Shown here: piece by piece, positions 9,223 through 18,381 of the stretch
Layout of the letters: each line of letters opens with the position of its first letter
How positions within the stretch are numbered: the first letter of the stretch is position 1
NCBI RefSeq assembly: GCF_001152565.1
Contig: NZ_CQAZ01000014.1
Location: 49,512-113,511, forward strand
From: Yersinia pekkanenii
GTDB taxonomy: Bacteria > Pseudomonadota > Gammaproteobacteria > Enterobacterales > Enterobacteriaceae
Reading direction: 5' to 3'
DNA length: 64,000 bases
Notes under the pieces: model-generated
Databases searched by the model: none
What the model saw: only the letters and a program-made list of their open reading frames with translations
Told to the model about the DNA's origin: nothing
Translations under genes and position numbers: made by a program

Positions 9223-10533
9223 ATGTCTGAATCACCCACTGAACAATCAGTGACACCTAACCGAGTCCCTGCGGAGGATCATGCCTATCGCAAAGCCGCG
9301 TGGCATATTTTACCTTTACTGATGCTGTGTTATGTCGTCGCTTATTTGGATCGGGTTAATGTTGGCTTCGCCAAATTGCAAATGGCGGATGACTTACAGT
9401 TCTCAGAGGCGGTGTATGGATTCGGTGCCGGTATCTTCTTTATTGCCTACTTCTTTCTGGAAATCCCCAGTAACCTGATGCTGCATCGTGTCGGGGCGCG
9501 CTTGTGGATTGCACGCATTATGATCACCTGGGGCATCATCTCGGCGGGGATGGCTTTTGTCACCACACCGATGTCATTTTACGTGATGCGCTGCTTACTG
9601 GGGATTGCAGAGGCTGGTTTCTATCCCGGCGTCATTTTTTATCTTTCTTATTGGTTCCCAACAAACCGTCGTGGCCGTATGTATGCTTTATTCGCCACCG
9701 CCGTTCCGTTATCCGGCGTGATAGGGGCGCCGTTATCTGGCTGGATCATGGATGCCTTTAATGGCTTCCATGGCTTTGCCGGTTGGCAATGGATGTTTCT
9801 TCTGGAAGGTATTCCCTCAGTTTTAATCGGTATTTTGGTGATTTTTAAACTGACTGACCGTATCAGTCATGCCAAATGGCTCACTGACGAAGAGCAAAAG
9901 ATCTTACAAACCAACATTGATAACGACACACAACATCATGTCCACAGCAGCCTGAAAGAGATCTTCCTACAACCCCGAGTCTGGCTGCTAACGCTTATCT
10001 ATTTCTGCCTGATTGCCGGCTTCTACACTATTGGCTTCTGGTTACCGACACTGATTAAAGACAGTGGGGTGAAAGACGTACTGACTATTGGCCTGTTGAG
10101 TGCCATTCCTTACGCCGCTGCCGCCCTGACCATGATAGTAGTATCACGCAGCGCTGACCGTTTGCGGGAACGACGCTGGCATCTGGCCTTAACCGCCACC
10201 TTGGGTGGGATCGGGATGATTATTTCGGCCAGCTTCAGTGACAACATCGTTATTGCCATGATCGGTTTAACCCTGGGAGCAATGGGGGCATTGAGTACCT
10301 TGCCACTATTTTGGAGCTTGCCGACCGCTTTCCTCGGAGGGACGGCGGCGGCGGCGGGTATCGCCCTGATTAACTCTTGGGGTAACCTGGCCGGTTTTGT
10401 CGCACCTTATATGATGGGATACCTGAAAGACCTGACACAAAGTACCACTACCGGGATGCTGATTATTTCCACCATGCTATTTATTGGTGCGGCATTGGTA
10501 TTTTTAGTTCCGGCCAAGACAGTGAACCGCTAA
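9223..10533 (+). CDS. MFS permease, anion:cation symporter family
   Basis: Inner-membrane transporter of 436 residues with about 12 hydrophobic segments. The family pattern YLDRVNVGFAKLQMADDL in the first loop and W..LLEGIPSVL in the middle place it with the ACS family (phthalate, tartrate, hexuronate permeases). The gene lies 22 bp before a DenD-like dehydrogenase, so the substrate is probably a small sugar acid such as a tetronate; that is inference from the neighbour. No binding residues point to one substrate. Confidence 0.85.
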   Translation: MSESPTEQSVTPNRVPAEDHAYRKAAWHILPLLMLCYVVAYLDRVNVGFAKLQMADDLQFSEAVYGFGAGIFFIAYFFLEIPSNLMLHRVGARLWIARIMITWGIISAGMAFVTTPMSFYVMRCLLGIAEAGFYPGVIFYLSYWFPTNRRGRMYALFATAVPLSGVIGAPLSGWIMDAFNGFHGFAGWQWMFLLEGIPSVLIGILVIFKLTDRISHAKWLTDEEQKILQTNIDNDTQHHVHSSLKEIFLQPRVWLLTLIYFCLIAGFYTIGFWLPTLIKDSGVKDVLTIGLLSAIPYAAAALTMIVVSRSADRLRERRWHLALTATLGGIGMIISASFSDNIVIAMIGLTLGAMGALSTLPLFWSLPTAFLGGTAAAAGIALINSWGNLAGFVAPYMMGYLKDLTQSTTTGMLIISTMLFIGAALVFLVPAKTVNR

Positions 10534-10555
10534 CGACGCAGATAAAGGATAGATA

Positions 10556-11548
10556 ATGAAGATAATGGTAACAGGGGCGGCAGGCTTTCTTGGTCGTCGG
10601 TTGATTGAACATCTATTGACACTGGACTATCTGACCGACCAACAGGGTAATCAGCGCAGTATCAGTAAGATACTGGCCTGTGATGTGGTGTCTCAGGATA
10701 TTGCAGATAAACGGGTACAGGTTTTTTGCGGTGATATTGCCGATCCGCAATGGCTTGCCCAGGTTTTCACTCAACAAATTGACACGGTTTTTCACCTGGC
10801 GGCAATTGTCTCCAGTCAGGCAGAGGAAGATTTTGATTTAGGTATGCGTATCAACTTTGATGCTACCCGCAGTTTACTGGAACAGGCCCGTCGGCTTGGG
10901 CACTGCCCTAAAGTCATTATTACCAGCTCGGTGGCAGTATTTGGCGGTGAACTACCGGCAATCGTACCCGATGAACATCGGTGGTCGCCCCAGAGTTCCT
11001 ATGGTACGCAAAAAGCCTTAAATGATTTATTGTTGGCAGATTATAGCCGCCGGGGATTTATTGATGGCCGTAGCCTGCGAATGCCAACCATTGTTGTTCG
11101 TCCAGGTAAACCAAACCGTGCCGCTTCCAGTTTTGCCAGCGGCATTATCCGTGAGCCGTTACAAGGTGTTGAGGTGATTTGCCCTGTTAGCCCGCAAACA
11201 CCTTTATGGCTGTTATCGCCGAAAATGGCGATTAATAATCTGATCCATGGCCACCAATTGGATGCCCGTCAGCTTAAATCTGGCCGGGTTATTAATTTGC
11301 CAGGGTTATCCATCACGGTGCAGCAAATGATTGATGCATTACGGCGGATTGCGGGTGATGCCACCGTTGATCGTATTAAAATTCAGCAAGATCCATTGAT
11401 TGAGAAAATTGTCAGCTCCTGGCCTGGGAATTTCGAGGCACATTATGCCAACGCGTTAGGCTTCAATAGCGATAAGGATTTTGACAGTATCATCAATGAT
11501 TTTATTCTCGGTAATTTACCTGACAAGGTCACTAAGTTACTGGAATAG
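10556..11548 (+). CDS. denD: NAD-dependent sugar-acid dehydrogenase, DenD (D-erythronate dehydrogenase)-like
   Basis: Extended short-chain dehydrogenase of 330 residues. The NAD-binding motif GAAGFLGRR is at residues 7-15 and the catalytic Tyr/Lys pair is in SSYGTQK (about 148-154). The stretches RMPTIVVRPGKPNRAASSFA and SGIIREPLQG match the DenD group, which oxidises D-erythronate to the 2-keto acid in tetronate use. No DenA/DenB-type kinase or decarboxylase lies nearby, so the pathway here is incomplete or finished elsewhere. A nucleoside-sugar epimerase role is the main alternative. Confidence 0.75.
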   Translation: MKIMVTGAAGFLGRRLIEHLLTLDYLTDQQGNQRSISKILACDVVSQDIADKRVQVFCGDIADPQWLAQVFTQQIDTVFHLAAIVSSQAEEDFDLGMRINFDATRSLLEQARRLGHCPKVIITSSVAVFGGELPAIVPDEHRWSPQSSYGTQKALNDLLLADYSRRGFIDGRSLRMPTIVVRPGKPNRAASSFASGIIREPLQGVEVICPVSPQTPLWLLSPKMAINNLIHGHQLDARQLKSGRVINLPGLSITVQQMIDALRRIAGDATVDRIKIQQDPLIEKIVSSWPGNFEAHYANALGFNSDKDFDSIINDFILGNLPDKVTKLLE

Positions 11549-11685
11549 TTGGAGTCAAAACCAAGTTGTGTTCCCTCTGGAGAGGCTGACATCCAGAGAG
11601 TTAGCGCTGGGCTGAACCATCAGATAATGACATTCCCTTCCATAAGTAATCGTTTGCTAATTGCAAAAAATGTGGTTTTTACCCC

Positions 11686-11713
11686 TTGCAGAGAAACTAC
11701 ACGCGAGTATAAT
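11686..11713 (+). promoter_or_regulatory. Promoter of the pyrL-pyrBI operon
   Basis: TTGCAG at 11686-11691 and a perfect TATAAT at 11708-11713 are separated by 16 bp. They lie just upstream of the leader ORF and attenuator, as expected for a UTP-sensitive pyrBI promoter. Confidence 0.75.
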
Positions 11714-11735
11714 TCGCCACAATTTGCTGGGAGAT

Positions 11736-11864
11736 ATGATGGAAAGCCAAGCGCGTTTTGTTGAAAATGGCCCTCTTGATGGTCGACAAAATTGCCTGCC
11801 AACAGGCAGTCAACTGCCGTGGTTTCTCCCGTTGCTAAACCGATCCCGTAAAGCCCCTCGTTGA
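11736..11864 (+). CDS. pyrL: pyrBI operon leader peptide
   Basis: A 42-codon ORF (or 41 from the next ATG at 11739) with GGGAGAT upstream. Its stop codon falls inside the loop region of the attenuator hairpin. This is the classic pyrBI arrangement: when UTP is low, RNA polymerase pauses, a ribosome translating the leader catches up and prevents the terminator from forming. The peptide sequence itself is poorly conserved in the family, so the call rests on position, promoter and terminator. Confidence 0.8.
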   Translation: MMESQARFVENGPLDGRQNCLPTGSQLPWFLPLLNRSRKAPR

Positions 11865-11877
11865 GGGGCTTTTTTTT
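11852..11877 (+). terminator. pyrBI attenuator
   Basis: AGCCCCTC and GAGGGGCT form an 8-bp stem with a 3-nt loop, followed by a run of eight T. The pyrL stop codon TGA (11862-11864) overlaps the loop and descending arm, so a ribosome at the end of pyrL would mask the stem. Confidence 0.9.
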
Positions 11878-11923
11878 GTCTGCTGATCGGGGCCAGATTA
11901 AGCATTACCACCAATTAAAATAT

Positions 11924-12063
11924 ATACCCTAAATAATTCGAGTTGCAGAAAGGCGGCAATTGAGTAAATCCCCAGGAGCTTACTTATTTTAAGGTCAACG
12001 ACCAGTAAGTGACCGGGGTGAGCGAAAGCAGCCAACACACATGCAGCTTGAAGTATGACGGGT
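11924..12063. repeat. ERIC element, near full length, in the pyrBI leader
   Basis: Contains both standard ERIC signatures: AATCCCCAGGAGCTTAC and CAGTAAGTGACCGGGGTGAG. Terminal inverted repeats are TACCC..AATTCGAGTTGCAG and GCAGCTTGAAGTATGACGGG. It lies between the attenuator and the pyrB ribosome binding site, so it is transcribed only when the attenuator is read through. Confidence 0.92.
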
Positions 12064-12079
12064 CACAGAGGAGAGCGAA

Positions 12080-13015
12080 ATGGCCAACCCATTGTATCAC
12101 AAGCACATCATCTCAATTAACGATTTATGTCGCGATGAACTGGAACTGGTGCTGCGCACCGCCGCCAGTCTGAAAAGTACGCCGCAACCTGAACTGTTAA
12201 AACACCAAGTGATCGCCAGTTGCTTTTTCGAAGCCTCAACCCGTACCCGCCTGTCATTTGAAACGTCCATCCACCGCTTAGGTGCCTCGGTGGTCGGTTT
12301 TTCTGATAGCAGCAATACATCCCTTGGCAAGAAAGGCGAGACGCTGGCTGACACCATCTCAGTGATCAGCACCTATGTGGATGCCATTGTCATCCGCCAC
12401 CCACAGGAAGGCGCTGCCCGTCTGGCGGCTCAGTTCTCTGGTAATGTGCCGGTGGTCAATGCCGGTGACGGCGCGAACCAGCACCCGACGCAAACTCTGC
12501 TCGATTTATTCACTATCAAGGAAACCCAGGGCCGCCTCGATAACATCAATATCGCCATGGTCGGTGACCTGAAATATGGCCGCACCGTGCATTCACTGAT
12601 GCAAGCGCTGGCAAAATTCAGCGGCAACCGCTTTTTCTTTATCGCCCCGGATGCATTGGCAATGCCGGCTTATCTACTGCAAATGCTGGAAGAAAAAGGT
12701 CTCGAATACAGCCTGCACGAAAGCATTGAAGAAGTGGTGCCAGAGCTGGATATTCTCTACATGACTCGGGTACAAAAAGAGCGTCTTGACCCATCGGAAT
12801 ACGCCAATGTCAAAGCTCAGTTTATCTTGCGCGCTGCTGATTTGAACGGCGCACGGGATAACCTCAAAGTGCTACACCCATTGCCGCGTATTGATGAAAT
12901 TACCACCGATGTCGACAAAACACCCTATGCCTACTATTTCCAACAGGCAGGTAACGGGATTTTTGCCCGTCAGGCGCTGCTGGCACTGGTATTAAACGCA
13001 GAATTGGCTCTTTAA
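12080..13015 (+). CDS. pyrB: Aspartate carbamoyltransferase catalytic subunit
   Basis: Catalyses carbamoyl phosphate + aspartate to N-carbamoyl aspartate, the committed step of pyrimidine synthesis. The 311 residues carry the carbamoyl-phosphate loop STRTR (53-57), [10 protein letters not shown] in the middle and the aspartate-domain segment [17 protein letters not shown] precedes the ATG. It forms the c6r6 holoenzyme with PyrI, encoded 13 bp downstream. Confidence 0.98.
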   Translation: MANPLYHKHIISINDLCRDELELVLRTAASLKSTPQPELLKHQVIASCFFEASTRTRLSFETSIHRLGASVVGFSDSSNTSLGKKGETLADTISVISTYVDAIVIRHPQEGAARLAAQFSGNVPVVNAGDGANQHPTQTLLDLFTIKETQGRLDNINIAMVGDLKYGRTVHSLMQALAKFSGNRFFFIAPDALAMPAYLLQMLEEKGLEYSLHESIEEVVPELDILYMTRVQKERLDPSEYANVKAQFILRAADLNGARDNLKVLHPLPRIDEITTDVDKTPYAYYFQQAGNGIFARQALLALVLNAELAL

Positions 13016-13028
13016 GGGGGGATTAAAC

Positions 13029-13493
13029 ATGACTCAGGATTACAAACTACAGGTTGAAGCGATTAAATGCGGTACCGTGATTGACCATATTCCGGCGCAA
13101 ATCGGGTTCAAATTGTTGTCGCTGTTCAAACTGACCGCGACTGATCAGCGTATTACTATCGGCTTGAATCTACCGTCGAAGCGATCAGGCCGTAAAGATT
13201 TGATTAAAATAGAAAATACCTTCCTGACAGAGCAACAAGCCAACCAACTGGCAATGTATGCACCGGATGCTACCGTCAACCGTATTGATAACTACAACGT
13301 GGTGAAGAAACTCACCCTCAGCCTACCGGAACATATTGACGGTGTGCTGACTTGCCCGAACAGTAACTGCATCAGCCATAACGAGCCAGTCGATTCCAGC
13401 TTTAAAGTAAAAGCCAAACAGGGTGAGATTCACCTTAAATGTCAATATTGCGAGAAAGAATTCGATCATCAGGTGGTGCTACAAGCAGATTAG
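13029..13493 (+). CDS. pyrI: Aspartate carbamoyltransferase regulatory subunit
   Basis: Binds ATP/CTP and gives allosteric control of PyrB. The 154 residues have an N-terminal nucleotide-binding domain and a C-terminal zinc domain with Cys109, Cys114, Cys138 and Cys141, the same spacing as the E. coli protein. A GGGGGG-rich stretch lies before the ATG. The short gap after pyrB indicates co-transcription. Confidence 0.97.
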   Translation: MTQDYKLQVEAIKCGTVIDHIPAQIGFKLLSLFKLTATDQRITIGLNLPSKRSGRKDLIKIENTFLTEQQANQLAMYAPDATVNRIDNYNVVKKLTLSLPEHIDGVLTCPNSNCISHNEPVDSSFKVKAKQGEIHLKCQYCEKEFDHQVVLQAD

Positions 13494-13557
13494 CCGCAAA
13501 CTTAACACACGCGGGTTGCTGTAATCCCACTCATCTTTATAATATAGAAATCATTAA

Positions 13558-13634
13558 ACCCAATAGATTTCATGGTGCAGGAAGGCGGTAAACGAGAGTC
13601 GCCAACACACCTGTGACGTGAAAGATGGCGGGTT
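13558..13634. repeat. Internally deleted ERIC element (about 77 bp)
   Basis: Keeps both ends (ACCCAATAGATTTCATGGTG, then GAAGGCGG, at the left; GCCAACACACCTGTGACGTG, then AAAGATGGCGGGT, at the right). It lacks the central segment with the ERIC core palindrome. It lies between pyrI and ridA. Confidence 0.75.
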
Positions 13635-13664
13635 CTTTCTGCATTATGTAAACCAGGAGCCACC

Positions 13665-14051
13665 ATGTCACGCACTATCAGCACCGAGCTTGCCCCAGCC
13701 GCTATTGGTCCCTATGTTCAGGGCGTCGATCTGGGCAGTATGATCTTCACTTCTGGTCAGATCCCCGTTGATCCCAAAACCGGTCTGGTCGCCGACGATA
13801 TTTCAGCCCAAACACGTCAGTCACTGGAAAATGTAAAAGCTATCATCGAAGCCGCTGGCCTGAAAGTTGCCGATGTGGTGAAAACGACCGTATTCGTTAA
13901 AGATCTGAATGATTTCAGCACGGTTAATGCCACTTACGAAGCATTCTTTACTGAACACAACGCGCCATTCCCTGCGCGTTCATGTGTTGAAGTTGCTCGT
14001 CTGCCAAAAGACGTGAAAATCGAAATTGAAGCTATCGCAGTACGTCGTTAA
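13665..14051 (+). CDS. ridA: 2-iminobutanoate/2-iminopropanoate deaminase
   Basis: YjgF/YER057c/UK114-family enzyme that hydrolyses reactive enamines/imines produced by PLP enzymes such as IlvA. The 128 residues include GPYVQGVDLG..IFTSGQIP and the substrate-binding Arg in PARSCVEVARLPKD. CAGGAGCC precedes the ATG. It normally follows pyrBI in enterobacteria, as here. Confidence 0.96.
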   Translation: MSRTISTELAPAAIGPYVQGVDLGSMIFTSGQIPVDPKTGLVADDISAQTRQSLENVKAIIEAAGLKVADVVKTTVFVKDLNDFSTVNATYEAFFTEHNAPFPARSCVEVARLPKDVKIEIEAIAVRR

Positions 14052-14072
14052 TTCCGATGTAAAGCGGTATAC

Positions 14073-14098
14073 GGCTGGCCTCAGTGCCAGCCATTTTC
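14073..14098 (+). terminator. Terminator after ridA
   Basis: GGCTGGC and GCCAGCC pair with a 6-nt loop and are followed by ATTTTCATTT, shortly after the ridA stop. Confidence 0.75.
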
Positions 14099-14145
14099 AT
14101 TTGGTCATCTGCTGCCCCAATCATCACCATAGCAACTCGACTGAA

Positions 14146-14436
14146 TTATGGGCGGGCAGTAATGGCCAACGATACACCGCAGGCTGCCGCATAGCGCCTT
14201 AAGGTCTGCCATGACGCCTTGGTAATATTATTCTCAAGGCGGTTTATTGCAGGAGGTTTAACCCCCATACGTTGGGCCACATCAGCTTTTGTGAGGCCTG
14301 CCTTGATACGCCATTCTGTTAACTGTTCGAGTAACGCATATTCATCAGCGGCTTCTTCGTAGGCTGCAATGGCCTCCGGCGTATTTAACAGACGTTTTTT
14401 GACATCAAAATGACTTATTGCAATGACTTTAGGCAT
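14146..14436 (-). CDS. Antitoxin, XRE-type helix-turn-helix protein (HigA-like)
   Basis: A 96-residue protein with a Cro/CI-type helix-turn-helix at about residues 38-92 (TKADVAQRMGVKPPAINRLE). The region before it is a helical extension. It follows the toxin gene with an 8-nt overlap, the toxin-first order usual for HigBA/Gp49-type pairs. It should neutralise the toxin and repress the shared promoter near 14747-14870. The function is inferred from family and arrangement. Confidence 0.8.
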   Translation of the reverse strand: MPKVIAISHFDVKKRLLNTPEAIAAYEEAADEYALLEQLTEWRIKAGLTKADVAQRMGVKPPAINRLENNITKASWQTLRRYAAACGVSLAITARP

Positions 14437-14746
14437 CGGTTAAATCCTCCAATCGTTGTAAGGCCAACATAATCTCTGTAGGAGGTGTTCGCTCTGACTT
14501 TTTGACAAAACACCGTAGGATAAAAACTCGCTTCCCTTGCTGATAAACAAACAACGTTCGCGCTATATCAGCCCCAGACGCCCGTAGTTCAAATAACCCA
14601 TCTTTAATTGGACGAGTAAGAGGAAAACGCAAACCATTCCCCCGGCATTCTAACTGATCCAATAGCCTAGCCATTTTACCGCGTAGAATATCCGGTAAAC
14701 CTTCGACTTCCTGTACAGCCTCGGGGTGGTATAAAAGTTCAAACAT
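14429..14746 (-). CDS. Toxin, RelE/HigB superfamily (phage Gp49-like)
   Basis: A 105-residue basic protein starting MFELLYHPEAVQEVEGLP with the later pattern GLFELRASG..ARTLFVYQQGKRVFILRCFVKK, characteristic of the Gp49-like group of ribosome-dependent mRNA interferases. The conserved basic and aromatic residues of the group are present, so it is probably intact. GGAGCATGC lies just before the start. Its partner antitoxin overlaps it. Confidence 0.8.
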   Translation of the reverse strand: MFELLYHPEAVQEVEGLPDILRGKMARLLDQLECRGNGLRFPLTRPIKDGLFELRASGADIARTLFVYQQGKRVFILRCFVKKSERTPPTEIMLALQRLEDLTDA

Positions 14747-14874
14747 TGCATGCTCCTTATGCTGTTGGAATTATTGCACAAGTTAATTTAACGCAAAAGA
14801 TAATATTACCTTTTGCGTTAATATATTATTGGGCTTCCAAGAGAATATGAGCGAACCGAATCACCGTACCAAAG

Positions 14875-16593
14875 CTAGTCCCTAATCCAATAAATCCCCT
14901 CATACTCCCGCAATACCATCGGTTGCGGTTGGAAGGCGCTTTCACCGTAGCTACTCATTAATAATTGCCAGTTACCGTCTAACTCAATCCCCTCCGGCTG
15001 CCAGGATTGCGGTTCGCCGCTCAGGTTAGCGACCACCAGCAACTGCTTACCTTGCCAGCGACGTAAATAACACCATAAGTCTGGGTGCTGTGGGCAGAGG
15101 TCCTGATAGTCACCGAAAGTGAAAACATCATGTTGCTTACGCAGAGCGATCAAATATTGATAGGCATAGAATACTGAATCAGCATCTGCCAACGCAGCAG
15201 CGACGTTAATCTCATCGCTGCTGTTAATGTTGATATCGCTGTTATTCATGCGGGTGCAGTTGTTCATGCGGGTATAGTTACTGCAAAGGTCAATCCACGG
15301 CGTACCTTGGCTAAATCCGGCATTACGGCTGCGGTCCCATTGCATCGGGGTTCGGCCATTATCACGGGATTTACTCGCCAGAATCGCCAGTAATTCATCA
15401 GTATCCCGCCCCTCGGCACTTAATTCAGCAAACATATTCAGGCTTTCTACATCACGGTATTGGTCTATTGAGGTGAAATTAGGATTGGTCATGCCAATCT
15501 CTTCACCCTGATAGATATAAGGTGTGCCCTGCATACCATGCAGCACCATTGCCAGCATCTTGGCCGCAGGCAAGCGCAGCGCACCCTCGTCACCAAAGCG
15601 CGACACAATGCGCGGCTGGTCGTGGTTACACCAGAACAACGCATTCCATGCACGGTTGTGCATCCCCTGCTGCCACTGGTTAAAAATCTGCTTGAGTTCT
15701 ACCCGGTTCGGCGGCATCAGCGACCATTTTTCGCCATCGAGATAATCCACTTTCAGATGGTGGAAATTAAAGGTCATTGATAGCTCATCGCCACCTAATG
15801 CGGCATAACGCTGACAATGTTCCAGGCGGGTGGAAGACATCTCACCCACCGTCATCAGGCCGCGCGGCTGAAAGACATCACGGCTCATTTCCTGTAAAAA
15901 TTCGTGGATACGCGGGCCATCGGTGTAGAAACGGCGGCCATCACCGGTAAAGTCATCAGGGAAATCCTGCTGTTTGGACACTAAATTGATCACATCCAAG
16001 CGCAAACCATCAACACCGATATCAGCCCAAAACTCGCACACTTTCTTCAGTTCATCGCGCACCGGCTGGTGTTCCCAGTTCAGATCAGCCTGTTCGGTAG
16101 CAAACAAATGCAGATAATATTGGCCACTGGCCGCGTGCCATTGCCAGGCATTGCCGCCAAATTTAGAGCGCCAGTTATTCGGTAAATTATCACCGTCCCC
16201 ATCACGCCAAATATAAAACTGGCGGTACCGGCTATTACGATCCTGAGAGGCTTTAAACCAGGCATGCTCAGTAGACGTGTGATTAAACACCATATCCATC
16301 ACGATACGAATACCACGCTGATGGGCGGCGGCAACCAGATTTTTGAAGTCTTCCAATGTGCCATAAGCCGGGTCAATGGCGCAGTAATCCGCGACGTCAT
16401 AGCCGTTATCCACCTGCGGTGAAACATAGACCGGTGTCAGCCAAATGGCGTCAATACCGAGCTTTTGCAGATAATCCAAACGCTGCGTCACACCCGCCAG
16501 ATCACCGTAACCATTACCGGTGCTGTCCTGAAAACTCTTCGGGTAAATCTGATAAATGACGCCGTTTTGCCACCAAGGGATAGGATTATTCAT
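14875..16593 (-). CDS. treC: Trehalose-6-phosphate hydrolase
   Basis: GH13 enzyme that splits imported trehalose 6-phosphate into glucose and glucose 6-phosphate; cytoplasmic. Alpha-amylase motifs are present: DMVFNHTS, GLRLDVINLV with the catalytic Asp, GEMSS with the acid Glu, and FWCNHDQPR. At 572 residues it is about 20 longer than the E. coli enzyme. The extra residues lie near 430-455, where the text TRMNN occurs twice and a run of Asn/Asp/Ile/Ser follows. The insertion is in a loop between the barrel and the C-terminal domain and probably does not affect catalysis. It is the second gene of treBC. Confidence 0.95.
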   Translation of the reverse strand: MNNPIPWWQNGVIYQIYPKSFQDSTGNGYGDLAGVTQRLDYLQKLGIDAIWLTPVYVSPQVDNGYDVADYCAIDPAYGTLEDFKNLVAAAHQRGIRIVMDMVFNHTSTEHAWFKASQDRNSRYRQFYIWRDGDGDNLPNNWRSKFGGNAWQWHAASGQYYLHLFATEQADLNWEHQPVRDELKKVCEFWADIGVDGLRLDVINLVSKQQDFPDDFTGDGRRFYTDGPRIHEFLQEMSRDVFQPRGLMTVGEMSSTRLEHCQRYAALGGDELSMTFNFHHLKVDYLDGEKWSLMPPNRVELKQIFNQWQQGMHNRAWNALFWCNHDQPRIVSRFGDEGALRLPAAKMLAMVLHGMQGTPYIYQGEEIGMTNPNFTSIDQYRDVESLNMFAELSAEGRDTDELLAILASKSRDNGRTPMQWDRSRNAGFSQGTPWIDLCSNYTRMNNCTRMNNSDININSSDEINVAAALADADSVFYAYQYLIALRKQHDVFTFGDYQDLCPQHPDLWCYLRRWQGKQLLVVANLSGEPQSWQPEGIELDGNWQLLMSSYGESAFQPQPMVLREYEGIYWIRD

Positions 16594-16638
16594 AGCAGAC
16601 TCTTATTTGTAGAAAAAACCGCGAAAATTGAAAAATGA

Positions 16639-16665
16639 CTCCGCCACACGCTAGCCGTGGCGGAG
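16639..16665 (-). promoter_or_regulatory. Strong hairpin between treB and treC
   Basis: CTCCGCCAC and GTGGCGGAG pair over 9 bp with a 9-nt loop in the 81-bp gap. There is no T-run on the coding strand, so it may stabilise the treB message or reduce treC expression rather than end transcription. Confidence 0.5.
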
Positions 16666-16674
16666 GAGCATGAC

Positions 16675-18090
16675 TTAGACCGGCAACTCGCCGCGACGCT
16701 CTTTACGTTTATAAACCATGATGGTCAGGAACAACGGCACCACAATCGCCACTAACATCGCCAGGGCATAAATTCCCCAAAACTGCGGCTTAATGGATAA
16801 AATACCCGGCAAGCCTCCCACACCGATGCCGTTCGCCATCACACCGGTCAGCCCGCAAATCAGGCCCGCCAATGCAGAACCAATCATGGCGCAGAGCATT
16901 GGGAAGCGATATTTGAGGTTGATACCGTACATTGCCGGTTCGGTGACGCCAAGATAGGCTGAGATTGCCGCAGGTACCGAGATTTCACGCTCGTTAACCT
17001 TACGGCTAATGATGATGATACCCAATACCGCAGAGGCTTGTGCGATGTTTGACAGTGCAATCAGCGGCCAGACCGGCGTGCCACCCATGCTCTGAATCAT
17101 CTGCATATCGATGGCCAACGTGGTCTGATGTACGCCGGTAATGACCAGCGGCGCATACAGGAAACCAAATAATGCGGCCCCAATCGGCGCGAAACTGCCG
17201 GTCATCACCGCTTTCACGCCCCATGCCACACCATCACCAATCATGCGACCAAATGGCCCGATCAGCGTATGGGCGAGGAACACCGCCAACAGCAAGGAAA
17301 CCACCGGCACCACCACCAGATAAAGGTAAGCGGGGATAATTTTCTTTAGATTAGTTTCAATCCAGCCCAAGGCCAGACCAGCCAGAATCGAGGGAATGAC
17401 CTGAGCCTGATAACCCACTTTTTCAATGGTAAACCAGCCAAAGTTCCACACCTCAGGGATCTGTTGCCCCAGCAGATAAGAGTTCATCAACTGCGGTGAG
17501 ACCAAGGTTATCCCCAGAACAATCCCCAACACCGGCGTACCGCCCATTTTCTTCACGGTCGACCAGCAGATAGCCACCGGTAAGTAGAAGAAGATGGCTT
17601 CTCCCAATAACCAAAGGAAGTCGTAAATGGTTTTCCACGCCGGATACATCTGTGCCAGCGTTTTGCCGTCGGACATCGGGATATCACCGATCACGTTACG
17701 GAAGCCAAGGATCAAGCCTCCGCTGATCAATGCCGGTAACAGCGGGAAGAAGATCTCTGCAAAGTGAGAAATTCCGCGCTCAAACCACGTCATATTCTGC
17801 CGTGCAGCCAGTTTGGCTTGCTCTTTATCCACCTCATTCAGGCCAATCTTAGCAATTAACGCTTGGTAGTAATCATCAACTTCCGGCCCGATAACCACTT
17901 GAAATTGCCCGGCATTGGTAAAGCAGCCTTTGACCATCGATAAGTTTTCGATCTCTTTTGGCGAGGCTTTAGACGGGTCATTTAAAACAAATCGTAGCCG
18001 GGTAATGCAGTGGCTGACGGTGGCAATATTGTCTCTGCCTCCCACCAGTACGATCAATTGATCGATGTCTTGTTGTTTTACTTTGCTCAT
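16675..18090 (-). CDS. treB: PTS trehalose-specific EIIBC component
   Basis: Imports and phosphorylates trehalose, using EIIA-Glc as phosphate donor because it has no EIIA domain. The 471 residues begin with an EIIB domain whose phosphorylated Cys is in HCITRLRFVL (about Cys28), followed by an EIIC membrane domain of about ten segments. The C-terminus YKRKERRGELPV is cytoplasmic. It is preceded by a TreR-type operator and followed by treC. Confidence 0.97.
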   Translation of the reverse strand: MSKVKQQDIDQLIVLVGGRDNIATVSHCITRLRFVLNDPSKASPKEIENLSMVKGCFTNAGQFQVVIGPEVDDYYQALIAKIGLNEVDKEQAKLAARQNMTWFERGISHFAEIFFPLLPALISGGLILGFRNVIGDIPMSDGKTLAQMYPAWKTIYDFLWLLGEAIFFYLPVAICWSTVKKMGGTPVLGIVLGITLVSPQLMNSYLLGQQIPEVWNFGWFTIEKVGYQAQVIPSILAGLALGWIETNLKKIIPAYLYLVVVPVVSLLLAVFLAHTLIGPFGRMIGDGVAWGVKAVMTGSFAPIGAALFGFLYAPLVITGVHQTTLAIDMQMIQSMGGTPVWPLIALSNIAQASAVLGIIIISRKVNEREISVPAAISAYLGVTEPAMYGINLKYRFPMLCAMIGSALAGLICGLTGVMANGIGVGGLPGILSIKPQFWGIYALAMLVAIVVPLFLTIMVYKRKERRGELPV

Positions 18091-18243
18091 TTCAACGTAC
18101 CTTCATAAAAGGTGGGATAGCGTACAAGGTATGAGACTTGCTTAATAAAAGAGGTAAGGTCTGTCTTAAAGAAAAAATCACACCAATAGCCGATTAAATA
18201 CTCGGCTAATTAAAGATTAGCTATGTATTTATTTTTATAAAAT

Positions 18244-18255
18244 GGGAACGTTCCC
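18244..18255. promoter_or_regulatory. TreR operator upstream of treB
   Basis: The perfect 12-bp palindrome GGGAACGTTCCC lies 154 bp before treB. It resembles the LacI-family TreR operators described for E. coli treB. The surrounding AT-rich DNA (18180-18240) probably contains the promoter. Confidence 0.8.
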
Positions 18256-18330
18256 TACTTGGGTTGAAGATCACAATTTAGCCATTATTTGCCACAAACA
18301 ATTTGTCACAAACAAGCTGCCGCAGAGTAT

Positions 18331-18350
18331 TCCCACCTCTCAGGGTGGGA
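18331..18350 (-). terminator. Hairpin after treR
   Basis: TCCCACC and GGTGGGA form a 7-bp stem with a 6-nt loop about 30 bp downstream of the treR stop. A T-run is lacking, so termination is uncertain. Confidence 0.4.
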
Positions 18351-18381
18351 TTGCAAATAGCATCACGATGAGAAAAAAGAA

